Source of the DNA: a virus | DNA length: 46,132 nt | IMG/VR virus record: IMGVR_UViG_3300046780_000058 | Coordinates: 1-46,132 of that record | Strand: one strand, 5' to 3' | Shown: positions 7,185 to 14,640 of the stretch, piece by piece | Layout: the number at the start of each line of letters is the position of its first letter | Position numbering within the stretch: position 1 is the first letter of the stretch | Translations under genes and position numbers: made by a program | The notes under the pieces: model-generated | Database searches by the model: none | The model's input: only the letters and a program-made list of their open reading frames with translations | Told to the model about the DNA's origin: nothing

Positions 7185-7284
7185 ATTCAAATACTTCTGG
7201 TCATTACGTGCGGCTATCAGACACGTTCAGCCGAAAACGTATATGTCCTCTAAATGGATGCGTGAGTCCCATAGGATAAAGTAG
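7132..7284 (+). CDS. Small very basic protein, 50 aa, overlapping the upstream gene
   Basis: ATG 7132 has AAAGGAAA just upstream. The frame overlaps the end of the 6888-7184 gene by 53 bases and stops (TAG 7282-7284) immediately before the ATG of the Sak4-like gene. The product (MPKQLTLLRPFLRKLAIRFK...) is rich in Arg and Lys with few acidic residues, suggesting nucleic-acid binding or membrane contact. The good ribosome site and gap-filling position support it. Confidence 0.6.
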   Translation: MPKQLTLLRPFLRKLAIRFKYFWSLRAAIRHVQPKTYMSSKWMRESHRIK

Positions 7285-8139
7285 ATGCCAACACTAGACG
7301 AAGCTAGTTTAGAAAACGGATTGTTCACGATGCTCAAAGGTGAGCCGGGAACCCGTAAATCTACCTGCGCGCTTTCATATCCAACGCCACAGTATTGGAT
7401 ATCGACTGACCAGAAAATGGAAGCCCTGAATCTTCCCGCTAAGAAATGGGGAATTAAGATGAAGGACGTTCATTATGATGATTACACTGATTGGATGAAA
7501 CCTGCTGCAAAGCTCGAACAGTTGCAGGTCAATTGTCCATTTAAGACTATTATCGTAGATTCCATTACTTCAATGGGTGACGCGATGACTAGTCAAGTTC
7601 GCAAGATGAAGGGTAAAGATTCTGGTGGCGGCAAGAAGATAGGCGGTATTGCTGTCTCAGGGTTGGAAGAATTTAACGCTGAATCTGGTGCTTTCAAAGA
7701 CCTGATTGCAATGTTGAAGGATATTCACAAGTTTCACAAAGTGAACATCATTCTCATCGCTCATGTAGTTGGACAGCGTAAAGATAATGAGGGTGACAGT
7801 TCTACTCACCACTCTCGAATCATTGTAAGTGGAGCAGCACAAATCTCTGCTAAGATAGCCTCATACGTCACTGAGGCATACCATTTCAATATTCAAAAGG
7901 GATTTGACGAGAATACTTCCGATAGCAAGTTCGGATTGTTTACTCGTCATATGGGTAATGATTACGCAAGAACGTCATTGCCACTACCACAGCGAATTGA
8001 CTTCGATAATGAACCGCTCTATGAGAAGTGGATTCTTCCCGCTATCATAAAGCAAACTAAGGAGCAGCCTATTGAGCGTATAAAACCACAATCAACAACA
8101 CCAACAACACCACCAACAGTAAGTCCGTTCGTTAAGTAG
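7285..8139 (+). CDS. Sak4-like RecA-fold ATPase (phage recombinase, AAA_24 type)
   Basis: 284 residues. Walker A variant GEPGTRKS is at 19-26 and Walker B TIIVDS at 88-93; the short RecA-like core with ILIAHVV as a later strand fits the phage nucleotide-binding/Sak4 family. Such ATPases stimulate strand annealing or exchange together with a phage SSB. The order nuclease, ATPase, SSB-like gene is the usual recombination cassette. The C-terminal tail is rich in Thr/Pro and low in complexity. Start ATG follows directly after the previous TAG. Confidence 0.8.
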   Translation: MPTLDEASLENGLFTMLKGEPGTRKSTCALSYPTPQYWISTDQKMEALNLPAKKWGIKMKDVHYDDYTDWMKPAAKLEQLQVNCPFKTIIVDSITSMGDAMTSQVRKMKGKDSGGGKKIGGIAVSGLEEFNAESGAFKDLIAMLKDIHKFHKVNIILIAHVVGQRKDNEGDSSTHHSRIIVSGAAQISAKIASYVTEAYHFNIQKGFDENTSDSKFGLFTRHMGNDYARTSLPLPQRIDFDNEPLYEKWILPAIIKQTKEQPIERIKPQSTTPTTPPTVSPFVK

Positions 8140-8148
8140 GAGTGTGAC

Positions 8149-8583
8149 ATGCCTGTAGTTCAATTCGGTAAGCGCGACCTTCTCCGTGGCAAAGTTGTAA
8201 CACCAGCGTGGTATCGTTGCAAGATTGAGTCTGTGGGAGAGGCTCCCGCAAAGCAGTCCGAGAAGGGTCCGTCTACCAACTATCCCGTTGAAGCTACTAT
8301 TCTGTTCAACGGCGACAATGGCGACACTACGTTTTCGGATGTTCCGATTGACTACAATTTCAATAGCAAGGCTATTGGTTTTGCAGTCGGTTTCTTGCAG
8401 GCTTTCGGTGTGGACGTTAAGCCGAATACCCGCTTCGATTTGAAGTCTGCCGAAGGTCGTCAGGTGGACATCTATATCGAAAACGATACGTGGCAGGGAC
8501 GCATGGTGAATCGCGTCAACCACAAGTATCGTCCCATTCGTGAGGACGTGACGCCGGTTCCGACAGCAACTGCTGCTGAGTAA
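8149..8583 (+). CDS. Probable phage single-stranded DNA-binding protein
   Basis: 144 residues, preceded by AGGAGTGTGAC. Beta-rich sequence with short strands and glycines in the first 130 residues, then a disordered tail ending in AAE. It sits immediately after the Sak4-like ATPase, where phages often place an SSB of the DUF669/DUF2815 kind. Fold and role are inferred from context and composition; no diagnostic motif is visible. Confidence 0.6.
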   Translation: MPVVQFGKRDLLRGKVVTPAWYRCKIESVGEAPAKQSEKGPSTNYPVEATILFNGDNGDTTFSDVPIDYNFNSKAIGFAVGFLQAFGVDVKPNTRFDLKSAEGRQVDIYIENDTWQGRMVNRVNHKYRPIREDVTPVPTATAAE

Positions 8584-8588
8584 TTGAT

Positions 8589-8748
8589 ATTGGGTGTCCA
8601 GACATGGTGCGTTGCAAAAGAAGATAATCCTCATTTGCCATGCGGATGAAAGGTTCATTGCAGCAAGACCGCCTGACATACATAGGCCGGATTAAATTCT
8701 GTGAGCTTATGTTCACTGTGGAAACGGCTTCCATGTTGGGCACCCAAT
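8589..8748 (+). ncRNA. Structured intergenic RNA element with long-range closing stem
   Basis: The 202-base gap 8584-8785 has no good frame. ATTGGGTGTCC (8589-8599) pairs with GGGCACCCAAT (8738-8748), closing a 160-nt domain. Inside are possible stems CATGG/CCATG (8603-8607, 8638-8642), GTGA/TCAC (8701-8704, 8713-8716) and TGGAA/TTCCA (8719-8723, 8729-8733). TCTTTTCTTT follows the closing strand, whose own TTGG/CCAA can make a short hairpin, so an attenuator is possible. I cannot match it to a known RNA family. Confidence 0.55.
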
Positions 8749-8785
8749 CTTTTCTTTAACTGTCAGATTAACTGGAGAGATAACA

Positions 8786-8995
8786 ATGAGAGATTTGCAA
8801 CTTGAAGAAATCGGCATCGACTCGAACGACCACGGTATTATCGACAGGGACGAGCTTTTCGCTTCTGATGAAACGTCAGACGAAATGCCGGAATCTGACG
8901 ATGATAGTGTGAACGATGACGACGATGACGATGATGATGATGAACTCGCAGACGAGGGCGATGAGCCTGAAGCTGAGATTGAATCAAACGAATAA
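8786..8995 (+). CDS. Highly acidic 69-aa protein, possible DNA mimic
   Basis: Starts with GGAGAG at a good distance. About half the residues are Asp or Glu, including an uninterrupted run of nine Asp near residue 45; there is no Cys and almost no basic residue. Such composition is seen in DNA-mimic inhibitors and in acidic tails that bind replication proteins. It follows the SSB-like gene and the structured RNA. The function is not shown by any motif. Confidence 0.75.
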   Translation: MRDLQLEEIGIDSNDHGIIDRDELFASDETSDEMPESDDDSVNDDDDDDDDDELADEGDEPEAEIESNE

Positions 8996-9081
8996 CACAA
9001 CTTCACTATAATAGGAACAACTGTTCAACTTTGTTGCTTTGTATAAGCTCAAGGTGTAACCACACAGCCTAATATAGTGAC

Positions 9082-9130
9082 GGGAGTCTCACAACCTAGC
9101 TCAATCGAGCCGTATAATTGTGGGACTCCC
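9082..9130 (+). ncRNA. Long intergenic hairpin with nested stem
   Basis: Bases 9082-9094 pair with 9118-9130 over 13 consecutive pairs (one G-U). The 23-nt loop carries a nested stem GCTC/GAGC (9099-9102, 9107-9110). There is no following T run, so simple termination is unlikely. It lies 35 bases upstream of the next ATG and resembles the hairpin at 4244-4278 in stem length and in the GACTCACGA / GTCTCACAA core. Candidate RNase III processing or translation-control site. Confidence 0.65.
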
Positions 9131-9165
9131 ACTCTCTAACTCGGACTACTCAAGCGGAGACTAGA

Positions 9166-9561
9166 ATGATTGAACGAAAAATAGTTGAAAAGGTTATCAG
9201 TAAAGGTTTCGCTGACAAGCTCGACGAAACAATTATTGATGTGAGCAGGGATATTTCTTTTACCCGTCGCGAAATGGTAGAAGATTTAGGCTGTGCCAAT
9301 TTCCTTGCAGCATATCGATTGCAGAGAGTTCTGAAGCGGCTCAAGATAACAACATTCAGACAACTTTTTGATACTGACCCATTCTCATTAGCTCGCGCTA
9401 AGGGGATTGGTGAAGCTGCAATCTTCGTTGCTATGTGTATGTTGGATAATGCACAATACAGCGTTGAGGAATGGTGGCAATGGGACGGGAACAACGTTAA
9501 GTTCTCCGCTTTCAAAGCTCAGGCTATTCGTAAGGCCAATAAAAGAGGCCATGAGGTCTAA
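9166..9561 (+). CDS. Protein with RNA-polymerase alpha-CTD/HhH-like domain
   Basis: 131 residues from ATG 9166, which has CGGAGACTAGA upstream. An in-frame TTG at 9118 lies inside the hairpin and is rejected. Residues about 50-93 (RVLKRLKITTFRQLF... then LARAKGIGEAAIFVAM) follow the layout of the bacterial RNA polymerase alpha C-terminal domain: a helix, the I-x-T-x-x-x-L turn and a GIG helix-hairpin-helix. The C-terminus is basic. It might compete with host alpha-CTD for promoter DNA or activators; a general HhH DNA-binding role is the alternative. Confidence 0.65.
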   Translation: MIERKIVEKVISKGFADKLDETIIDVSRDISFTRREMVEDLGCANFLAAYRLQRVLKRLKITTFRQLFDTDPFSLARAKGIGEAAIFVAMCMLDNAQYSVEEWWQWDGNNVKFSAFKAQAIRKANKRGHEV

Positions 9562-9563
9562 CT

Positions 9564-9758
9564 ATGAAACTCACTAGACAGCAGGAAGAATTGCTCATAC
9601 AGATTGGACTGACCACAGTTCTGGAAAAACTTACACACAAATTGGCACCACCAATTGTGAAAAGAAAAGCCAAGAACAAGTGGAGTCCAGAACAACGTGC
9701 GAAGTTTCTTGCTACCATGAAAGCAAAATGGGCAGCAAAGAAGAAATCGCCCAAGTAA
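9564..9758 (+). CDS. Small lysine-rich protein, 64 aa
   Basis: Begins two bases after the previous stop. An N-terminal helix (QQEELLIQIGLTTVLEKL) is followed by a very basic tail with the WSPEQRAKFLATMKAKWAAK motif, seen in many small nucleic-acid-binding proteins. Probable DNA- or RNA-binding protein. No enzymatic motif. Confidence 0.7.
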   Translation: MKLTRQQEELLIQIGLTTVLEKLTHKLAPPIVKRKAKNKWSPEQRAKFLATMKAKWAAKKKSPK

Positions 9759-9761
9759 GAA

Positions 9762-10160
9762 TTGAGTATTTGGCGAGATACTCCACCTGACTATTCACCA
9801 CAATACCAACAATTCGTGCGGAAGGCGCGTGTAATGACTAAAATTTCGGAAATGGTTGGAGAAGAAGTGGCCGACCAACTGAAGTCCGATGCTAACGAGA
9901 GTCGTCCTGACGAGAAGCGTATCGTCGGGAAGATTATCAAGGTTTCCAATGAGGGATGGGGTTTCATTTCCTCAAAGGAAGTCAAGTTTACCCGAATATT
10001 CTTCCACTGGACTTCGCTGAAACAGAATACTGTCAACTTCACTGAGTTGAAGAACGGTATGAAAGTGGAGTTCACGCCAATCGAAGTGGAGAACAAGGGA
10101 TACCGCGCTATTAAGATTGTGGTCCTTCCGGAAGAAAAGAAGGAAGAATCAGGGTCTTAA
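9762..10160 (+). CDS. Cold-shock-domain-like protein
   Basis: The frame can start at TTG 9762 or ATG 9834 (MTKISEMVGE), the latter with GGAAGG upstream; I cannot decide, so the longer form is listed. The C-terminal two thirds form a CspA-like domain: GKIIKVSNEGWGFISS corresponds to strands 1-2 with RNP1, and IFFHWTSL to RNP2. Cold-shock domains bind single-stranded RNA or DNA and melt RNA structure. A second such protein is encoded at 16070-16300. Confidence 0.75.
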   Translation: MSIWRDTPPDYSPQYQQFVRKARVMTKISEMVGEEVADQLKSDANESRPDEKRIVGKIIKVSNEGWGFISSKEVKFTRIFFHWTSLKQNTVNFTELKNGMKVEFTPIEVENKGYRAIKIVVLPEEKKEESGS

Positions 10161-10286
10161 TTAAAAGTCAGAGTGCGCTCTATCACTGAGACTATCACAC
10201 TGAGTGGACCACCTAAGTAGGACTCTTAAAAGTGTAGATGGGACAGGTAATGGTAGGGCGCACTTCTGAGAAAATCGACTTTTAAT
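10160..10286 (+). ncRNA. Structured intergenic RNA closed by two stems
   Basis: ATTAAAAGTC (10160-10169) pairs perfectly with GACTTTTAAT (10277-10286), and AGTGCGC (10172-10178) with GCGCACT (10258-10264), giving a two-storey closing stem around about 80 nt. The interior has the repeat ATCACTGAG/ATCACACTGAG-like and the 13-mer CTAAGTAGGACTC (10213-10225), also present at 4239-4251. No known RNA family recognised. It fills the gap before an HTH gene and may control it. Confidence 0.55.
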
Positions 10287-10310
10287 CTTACCGGACTGGG
10301 GGTCGAATGG

Positions 10311-10580
10311 ATGACGTTCGTTGAGCGGTATAGGATAGCTGATAAGTGGCAGGATAAAGTTTTAGTAATGAATCTTTATCACATTACAGCTACCAAGATA
10401 AGTAAGGATTGGACTATCCGCAAAACTGCCACTGTGTTTGAAGTAAGCATCGGGTTAGTTAGCGAGAATATTAGACTAGCAGACGAAATAGACCACAATA
10501 ACTTCGAAGTTACCAACTGTGCCACTCGGCAAGATGCTCTATCTAAGTTGGAAAGGCGTAAAGCATGGCGAAGTTATTAG
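10311..10580 (+). CDS. ParB/KorB-like HTH DNA-binding protein
   Basis: 89 residues. WTIRKTATVFEVSIGLVSENIRLAD (about residues 34-58) is a helix-turn-helix typical of ParB-type and small phage regulators. There is no ParB nuclease/CTPase part, so it is a stand-alone HTH. GGGGGTCGAATGG precedes the ATG. It could regulate the operon or bind the symmetric origin elements; that link is speculative. Confidence 0.7.
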   Translation: MTFVERYRIADKWQDKVLVMNLYHITATKISKDWTIRKTATVFEVSIGLVSENIRLADEIDHNNFEVTNCATRQDALSKLERRKAWRSY

Positions 10581-11233
10581 TGATATACCCCACACCAATA
10601 GACGCTCTCTGTCAATTACAGCACGATGCTGGATGGTCCGTTGACGGAAAGCCTTACACTGACACTAATGGTCGCCCCGGCCAATCATTCGACATTAAAG
10701 ATGACACACCCAACTATTGGGGCTGCCGTCTTGTTCTGTCCCATGCTGGTAAAGTCAGTATAATGATGCGTGGCCTTCTGGTATCAACTACAGGTAACTG
10801 GCTGTTCTATGCAGATGATTTCACTATGCAGGATGTTCCGCCTCCTGTAATTATAGAACTTCCACCTGTTCCACCAACAAATCCACCCTCTACTGCATTG
10901 ACTCCCTATCAAATAATTCAGGCTGTCTATGCGACTGGTAAGTTTAACCTTGCTACCAAAGAAGGTTGTGGCATGTTCGTGGAAGAATGTACTAAGCAGC
11001 TCCATGAACGTCATTCGCCGAATTGGGGCCACATTAAGAAGATTCCACCACAAAACAACTACAACGGCCACGCGGTCGATGCAATGCAATTACTCCAATC
11101 TGTATTAACTTCTAATGGAAATACGGAACAGGGTATTTATGACATTATCACTAGTTCAGAATCAGTGGATGCAAAGCCTGCGTTCAATAGGACTGGCGAT
11201 TGCCGTCCGGACCTTTGGTATTACAACGGATAA
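10565..11233 (+). CDS. Two-domain protein of unknown function with Cys/His-rich C-terminus
   Basis: 222 residues, overlapping the HTH gene by 16 bases. An N-terminal domain of about 95 residues is followed by a Pro-rich linker (ELPPVPPTNPP), then a C-terminal domain with EGCGMFVEEC, NWGHIKK and NGHAVDAM. The ordered Cys and His residues could be a papain/NlpC-like peptidase site, which would make it an endolysin candidate, but the placement among replication genes argues against that. Unresolved. Confidence 0.75.
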   Translation: MAKLLVIYPTPIDALCQLQHDAGWSVDGKPYTDTNGRPGQSFDIKDDTPNYWGCRLVLSHAGKVSIMMRGLLVSTTGNWLFYADDFTMQDVPPPVIIELPPVPPTNPPSTALTPYQIIQAVYATGKFNLATKEGCGMFVEECTKQLHERHSPNWGHIKKIPPQNNYNGHAVDAMQLLQSVLTSNGNTEQGIYDIITSSESVDAKPAFNRTGDCRPDLWYYNG

Positions 11234-11236
11234 CTA

Positions 11237-11425
11237 ATGATAGCTAAAAGTGTAACTAAATCCGTCGAAATTGGCGGGAATGATGAAATTGCAATCGAGA
11301 TGGAAGAACGGTGCAGTATGTGTGAGTGCTCAATTCCAGATGGATTTGTTGTGCTTCGCCATACAGAAACTAACAACATAATCTGTGTTCCATGTTTGGG
11401 ATTGATTGCGTTGATAGATGACTGA
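11237..11425 (+). CDS. Small zinc-ribbon protein, 62 aa
   Basis: Contains CSMCEC and a later CVPC, so one zinc-ribbon-like site in a 62-residue chain. Overlaps the start of the DNA polymerase gene by 8 bases, indicating coupled translation. No named family. It may be a polymerase accessory factor by position only. Confidence 0.7.
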   Translation: MIAKSVTKSVEIGGNDEIAIEMEERCSMCECSIPDGFVVLRHTETNNIICVPCLGLIALIDD

Positions 11426-14096
11426 ACATAAATACATTCCCGGCTATGGTCCCTTTGGGGCTAAGATGATGATACTACTGGAATGTCCCACTTACGAGGA
11501 CACTCTAGCTGGTAAACTATTCTCAAAAGGTGGTGAGACTACACGACTCATGCATGAAGTAGGAATTAATCCTGCTGAATGTTGGATAACGTCAGTCTCC
11601 AAATTCACAATTCCACCTAATGCCAACCGTGCAAAGAAAATTCCATTTGCTGTCAGAGCGAAGAATCATGGGGTAGATATTGCACAGCAGTTGGAAGAAC
11701 TCCAAAACGAAATCAATAGTATTCAACCTAATGTCATACTTGGGTTGGGTAAATCTTCTCTCTGGGGTCTTACTGGAAAAACCGATATTGAATCGTATCG
11801 GGGTAGTATCCTATCTGGTATGGGGCGGAAGTTCGTTCCTACTTATAATCCTGCTCATCTCAGTTGGCAAGCAAGTGATATTGAGTTTACAGGATACTGG
11901 AATCGACAAGTCATGGCGTTCGATATGCGCCGGGCTAAAACACAGTCTTACTTTCCTGAGATAAATCGTCCATCGCGAACCTTACAGATAGCTAAGAATA
12001 GCTTTGACCTGTATGAGTTTCGGGACCGTTATCGTAAGCTAGGTAAGAAAAGGCTGTCCGTCGATATTGAAGCCAATGGAACATGCATGCCAGTTTGTAT
12101 AGGCTTCTCTTTCACTAAGTCACATGGTATCTGTGTTCCACTGTGGAATGTAGACGGAATATCAAACATACCAACAGCCGATATGGTCCAAATTTGGATT
12201 ATGGTTGCTGATATGTTAATTGAGAATGACATAGTAGGACAAAACTTCAACTATGACAGAGATAAAATTAAGCGTCTCGGATTTGTTATCAGGAAACTGG
12301 CATCAGACGTTATGCTTAAAGCACATGCTATTAATCCTGAATTGGGCAAAAGCCTCGCGTTCACTACATCACTATATACTGAGGAGCCCTTCTACAAGAA
12401 CGAGGGAATGTATCAGGGGTCAGTGCAAGATTTGTTCCTCGGATGCGCTAGAGATGCATGTGTTACTATTGAAATAGATGAAGCTATGGATGCTGATTTA
12501 GACGAGATTAATCAGCGTCCGTTCTTCGAGAATTTCCTCATGAAATTGCCCGAACTATATTGGGGAATAGAAAATCAGGGGTTTCGAGTTGACACAAATG
12601 AACGAGATAGACTACTCCGAAAGTATATCGAGTGGGATGAGAAACTCCGCTACGAACTATTTAGTCTTGTGGGGACTGAAATTAACGTTAATTCTCCCAA
12701 GCAGGTGGCAATCCTGTTATTCGATAACTTCAAGCTACCCCGTAAAGCGGGAACAGGCGAAGAAGAAATCACAGCATTGCTCAACTCACAGTCTGCCGTT
12801 AAGAATGAAACTCACCGTAGAGTATTGGAGCTTATCCTTGAGGACAGACGGGTAAGAAAATCTATCTCTACCTATCTAATGGCTATGCCAGACTTTGATG
12901 ATAGGATGAGAACTACTTACTATATGTGTCTTGAAACTGGTAGAACTTCTACTGGACAACAAGACCCACCTATACGTCCAACCATCGATGTAATTGATGA
13001 GAATGGAAAGAAGAAGGATAAGGTATTAGGCATCGCGTTCCAAACCATGACTAAACATGGTGACATTGGAGCAGACATTCGCGGAATGTATGTGCCTGAT
13101 TTACCTGAATACGATGAGCGTGAAGCAGCATACCGAAAATACTGCAACGACAATGGTATAGAAATAGAGGATGACGAGGAGGTTTTTGTTCAGGCTGACT
13201 CATCGCAAGCTGAGGCTAGAGTAGTCTGGTTATTAGCGGCTGATGAAGATGCATTGAGGTTAGTAGATGAAATTGACTATCACGCTCTCACTGCTACTTG
13301 GTTCTTCGGTGGTGTTGAATCTGATTACTCTAAAAAGGTATTGGGCTACGAACATCCTATTAGGTTTACTGGTAAGACTTTGCGCCATGCAGGACACCTC
13401 GGTGCAGGAAAGCGCAGGGCAGCTACTTCGGTCAATACAGACGCAAGGAAGTATAAGATACCTATTTCGATTACAGAGGCTATTGCGGAAAGAGCACTTA
13501 AAATCTTCCATGCAAAACAGCCCAAAATCCAGCAAGTTTTCCATGCTGGTATTGAAGAATGTATTAAGAAGGACAGAACTCTAATAGCTCCATTACCGTG
13601 GGGGATTGATGCTGAATTCGGCGGACGTAGGATGTTCTTTGAGCGTTATGGAGATGAGCTATTACGTCAAGCATTTAGCTACATCCCACAACGTGCCGTC
13701 AGTGATAATACTAAGGCTGCGGGATTGCGCATCAAACATCGTATCCCGGTCATTAAAATCGTTATGGAAGCGCACGATGCGCTACTATTCTGTATACGAC
13801 GCTCGAAATTACCGGAATACATCCCGGTTATTAAGCAGGAGATGGAGCGTCCAATCATTTTCAAGAATTGTAGCCTCAAGCGTAGGTCGCTCTCAATACC
13901 ATGCGATATCGAAATAGGCACAAACTATAAAGACCTTAAGAAGTTTAAGGACTTTACTATTCAGGACATAATTAAACCTCCTGTCGAGTTGAGTATGCCG
14001 CCAAAGACGGTAACTGAATCCTTTATGGCAGATACTGTCCCAATGGACACTCCTTTGGACAAAGTTATCTATGATAACTGGGAGCGTAAACAGTGA
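11418..14096 (+). CDS. Family-A DNA polymerase with N-terminal UDG-like domain and 3'-5' exonuclease
   Basis: 892 residues. Residues about 9-150 follow the family-4/5 uracil-DNA glycosylase layout (GPFGAKMMIL..., NVILGLG, RGSI, PTYNPAHL); N144 stands where a catalytic-loop His is usual, so the domain may be non-catalytic. The exonuclease has D216/E218 (SVDIE), N276/D280 and D346. Polymerase motifs: A at 594-601 (DSSQAEAR), B at 649-662 (R649, K653, then HAGHLG in place of the usual FG..YG), C at H786-D787. SPO1-type phages also carry a UDG-like N-terminus on PolA. This is the replicative polymerase. Confidence 0.93.
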   Translation: MTEHKYIPGYGPFGAKMMILLECPTYEDTLAGKLFSKGGETTRLMHEVGINPAECWITSVSKFTIPPNANRAKKIPFAVRAKNHGVDIAQQLEELQNEINSIQPNVILGLGKSSLWGLTGKTDIESYRGSILSGMGRKFVPTYNPAHLSWQASDIEFTGYWNRQVMAFDMRRAKTQSYFPEINRPSRTLQIAKNSFDLYEFRDRYRKLGKKRLSVDIEANGTCMPVCIGFSFTKSHGICVPLWNVDGISNIPTADMVQIWIMVADMLIENDIVGQNFNYDRDKIKRLGFVIRKLASDVMLKAHAINPELGKSLAFTTSLYTEEPFYKNEGMYQGSVQDLFLGCARDACVTIEIDEAMDADLDEINQRPFFENFLMKLPELYWGIENQGFRVDTNERDRLLRKYIEWDEKLRYELFSLVGTEINVNSPKQVAILLFDNFKLPRKAGTGEEEITALLNSQSAVKNETHRRVLELILEDRRVRKSISTYLMAMPDFDDRMRTTYYMCLETGRTSTGQQDPPIRPTIDVIDENGKKKDKVLGIAFQTMTKHGDIGADIRGMYVPDLPEYDEREAAYRKYCNDNGIEIEDDEEVFVQADSSQAEARVVWLLAADEDALRLVDEIDYHALTATWFFGGVESDYSKKVLGYEHPIRFTGKTLRHAGHLGAGKRRAATSVNTDARKYKIPISITEAIAERALKIFHAKQPKIQQVFHAGIEECIKKDRTLIAPLPWGIDAEFGGRRMFFERYGDELLRQAFSYIPQRAVSDNTKAAGLRIKHRIPVIKIVMEAHDALLFCIRRSKLPEYIPVIKQEMERPIIFKNCSLKRRSLSIPCDIEIGTNYKDLKKFKDFTIQDIIKPPVELSMPPKTVTESFMADTVPMDTPLDKVIYDNWERKQ

Positions 14097-14290
14097 TGAG
14101 AAGGGTTGCTAGACGTTATACTTCTCCAGTAGATACGACAGTTGTGTTAGAGTGCGGCCATATCGTAGTAGAAATGCCTAAGATGCGAATGGTCAGAATA
14201 TATTGTCAGAAGTGTGCAGACGCAGACAAATTGCCAAACACAGTAAAAGAAATATGGAGTAAATATTGGCATGGAATCCCACGCTTTTGA
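14093..14290 (+). CDS. Small zinc-binding protein, 65 aa
   Basis: Start overlaps the polymerase stop (ATGATG/TGA). ECGHIV and CQKC form a CxH...CxxC site, embedded in a basic chain. Not recognised. Overlaps the next gene by 20 bases. Confidence 0.7.
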   Translation: MMRRVARRYTSPVDTTVVLECGHIVVEMPKMRMVRIYCQKCADADKLPNTVKEIWSKYWHGIPRF

Positions 14291-14468
14291 ATTACAACTA
14301 ACTCATCGTGATGAAAATCAGAACCTTATTAGTCATAATTTGATTGTGGCTAGTGACATTATTCAATTGTTATCGCAGTTCAACATGCTGATTGCGATGA
14401 TACAGAGGCAACAGAATGAAAAGATAATACAGGAGCTAACACTGAAAGATGACGATATCCCATTTTAA
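14271..14468 (+). CDS. Small hypothetical protein, 65 aa
   Basis: Overlaps the genes before and after by 20 bases each. Two amphipathic helices (SDIIQLLSQFNMLIAMIQRQQ and the segment after it) suggest a coiled-coil dimer. The C-terminal DDDIPF resembles the acidic-aromatic tip of SSB tails that binds replication partners; this is a suggestion from composition only. Confidence 0.65.
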   Translation: MESHAFELQLTHRDENQNLISHNLIVASDIIQLLSQFNMLIAMIQRQQNEKIIQELTLKDDDIPF

Positions 14469-14640
14469 GCCACCATACACTAACAACACTAATCCACTAT
14501 TGGTGCCTAAGCCTCGCGTTGTGGAATGTCCCTATTGTCTATATGAGGTAGAAACTGATTTACCCGCACCGATGTGTGGAATCTGCAACCATCAGTTGAT
14601 AACTGTAGTAAATGGCAAGCTGGCTAAACGAAATAGTTAA
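14449..14640 (+). CDS. Zinc-ribbon protein, 63 aa
   Basis: CPYC and CGIC separated by about 17 residues form a rubredoxin-knuckle-like zinc ribbon in the second half; the first 20 residues look disordered. Overlaps the following helicase-like gene by 29 bases. Probably a small DNA-replication accessory or regulatory protein; function unknown. Confidence 0.7.
   Translation: MTISHFKPPYTNNTNPLLVPKPRVVECPYCLYEVETDLPAPMCGICNHQLITVVNGKLAKRNS

Noticed and set aside
8713-9006. Minus-strand Ser-rich frame
   Set aside because: Antisense shadow of the poly-Asp protein at 8786-8995.
9007-9078. TATAAT (9007-9012) and TATAGT (9073-9078) as promoters
   Set aside because: No acceptable -35 hexamer at 16-18 bp upstream of either; likely chance matches in AT-rich DNA.
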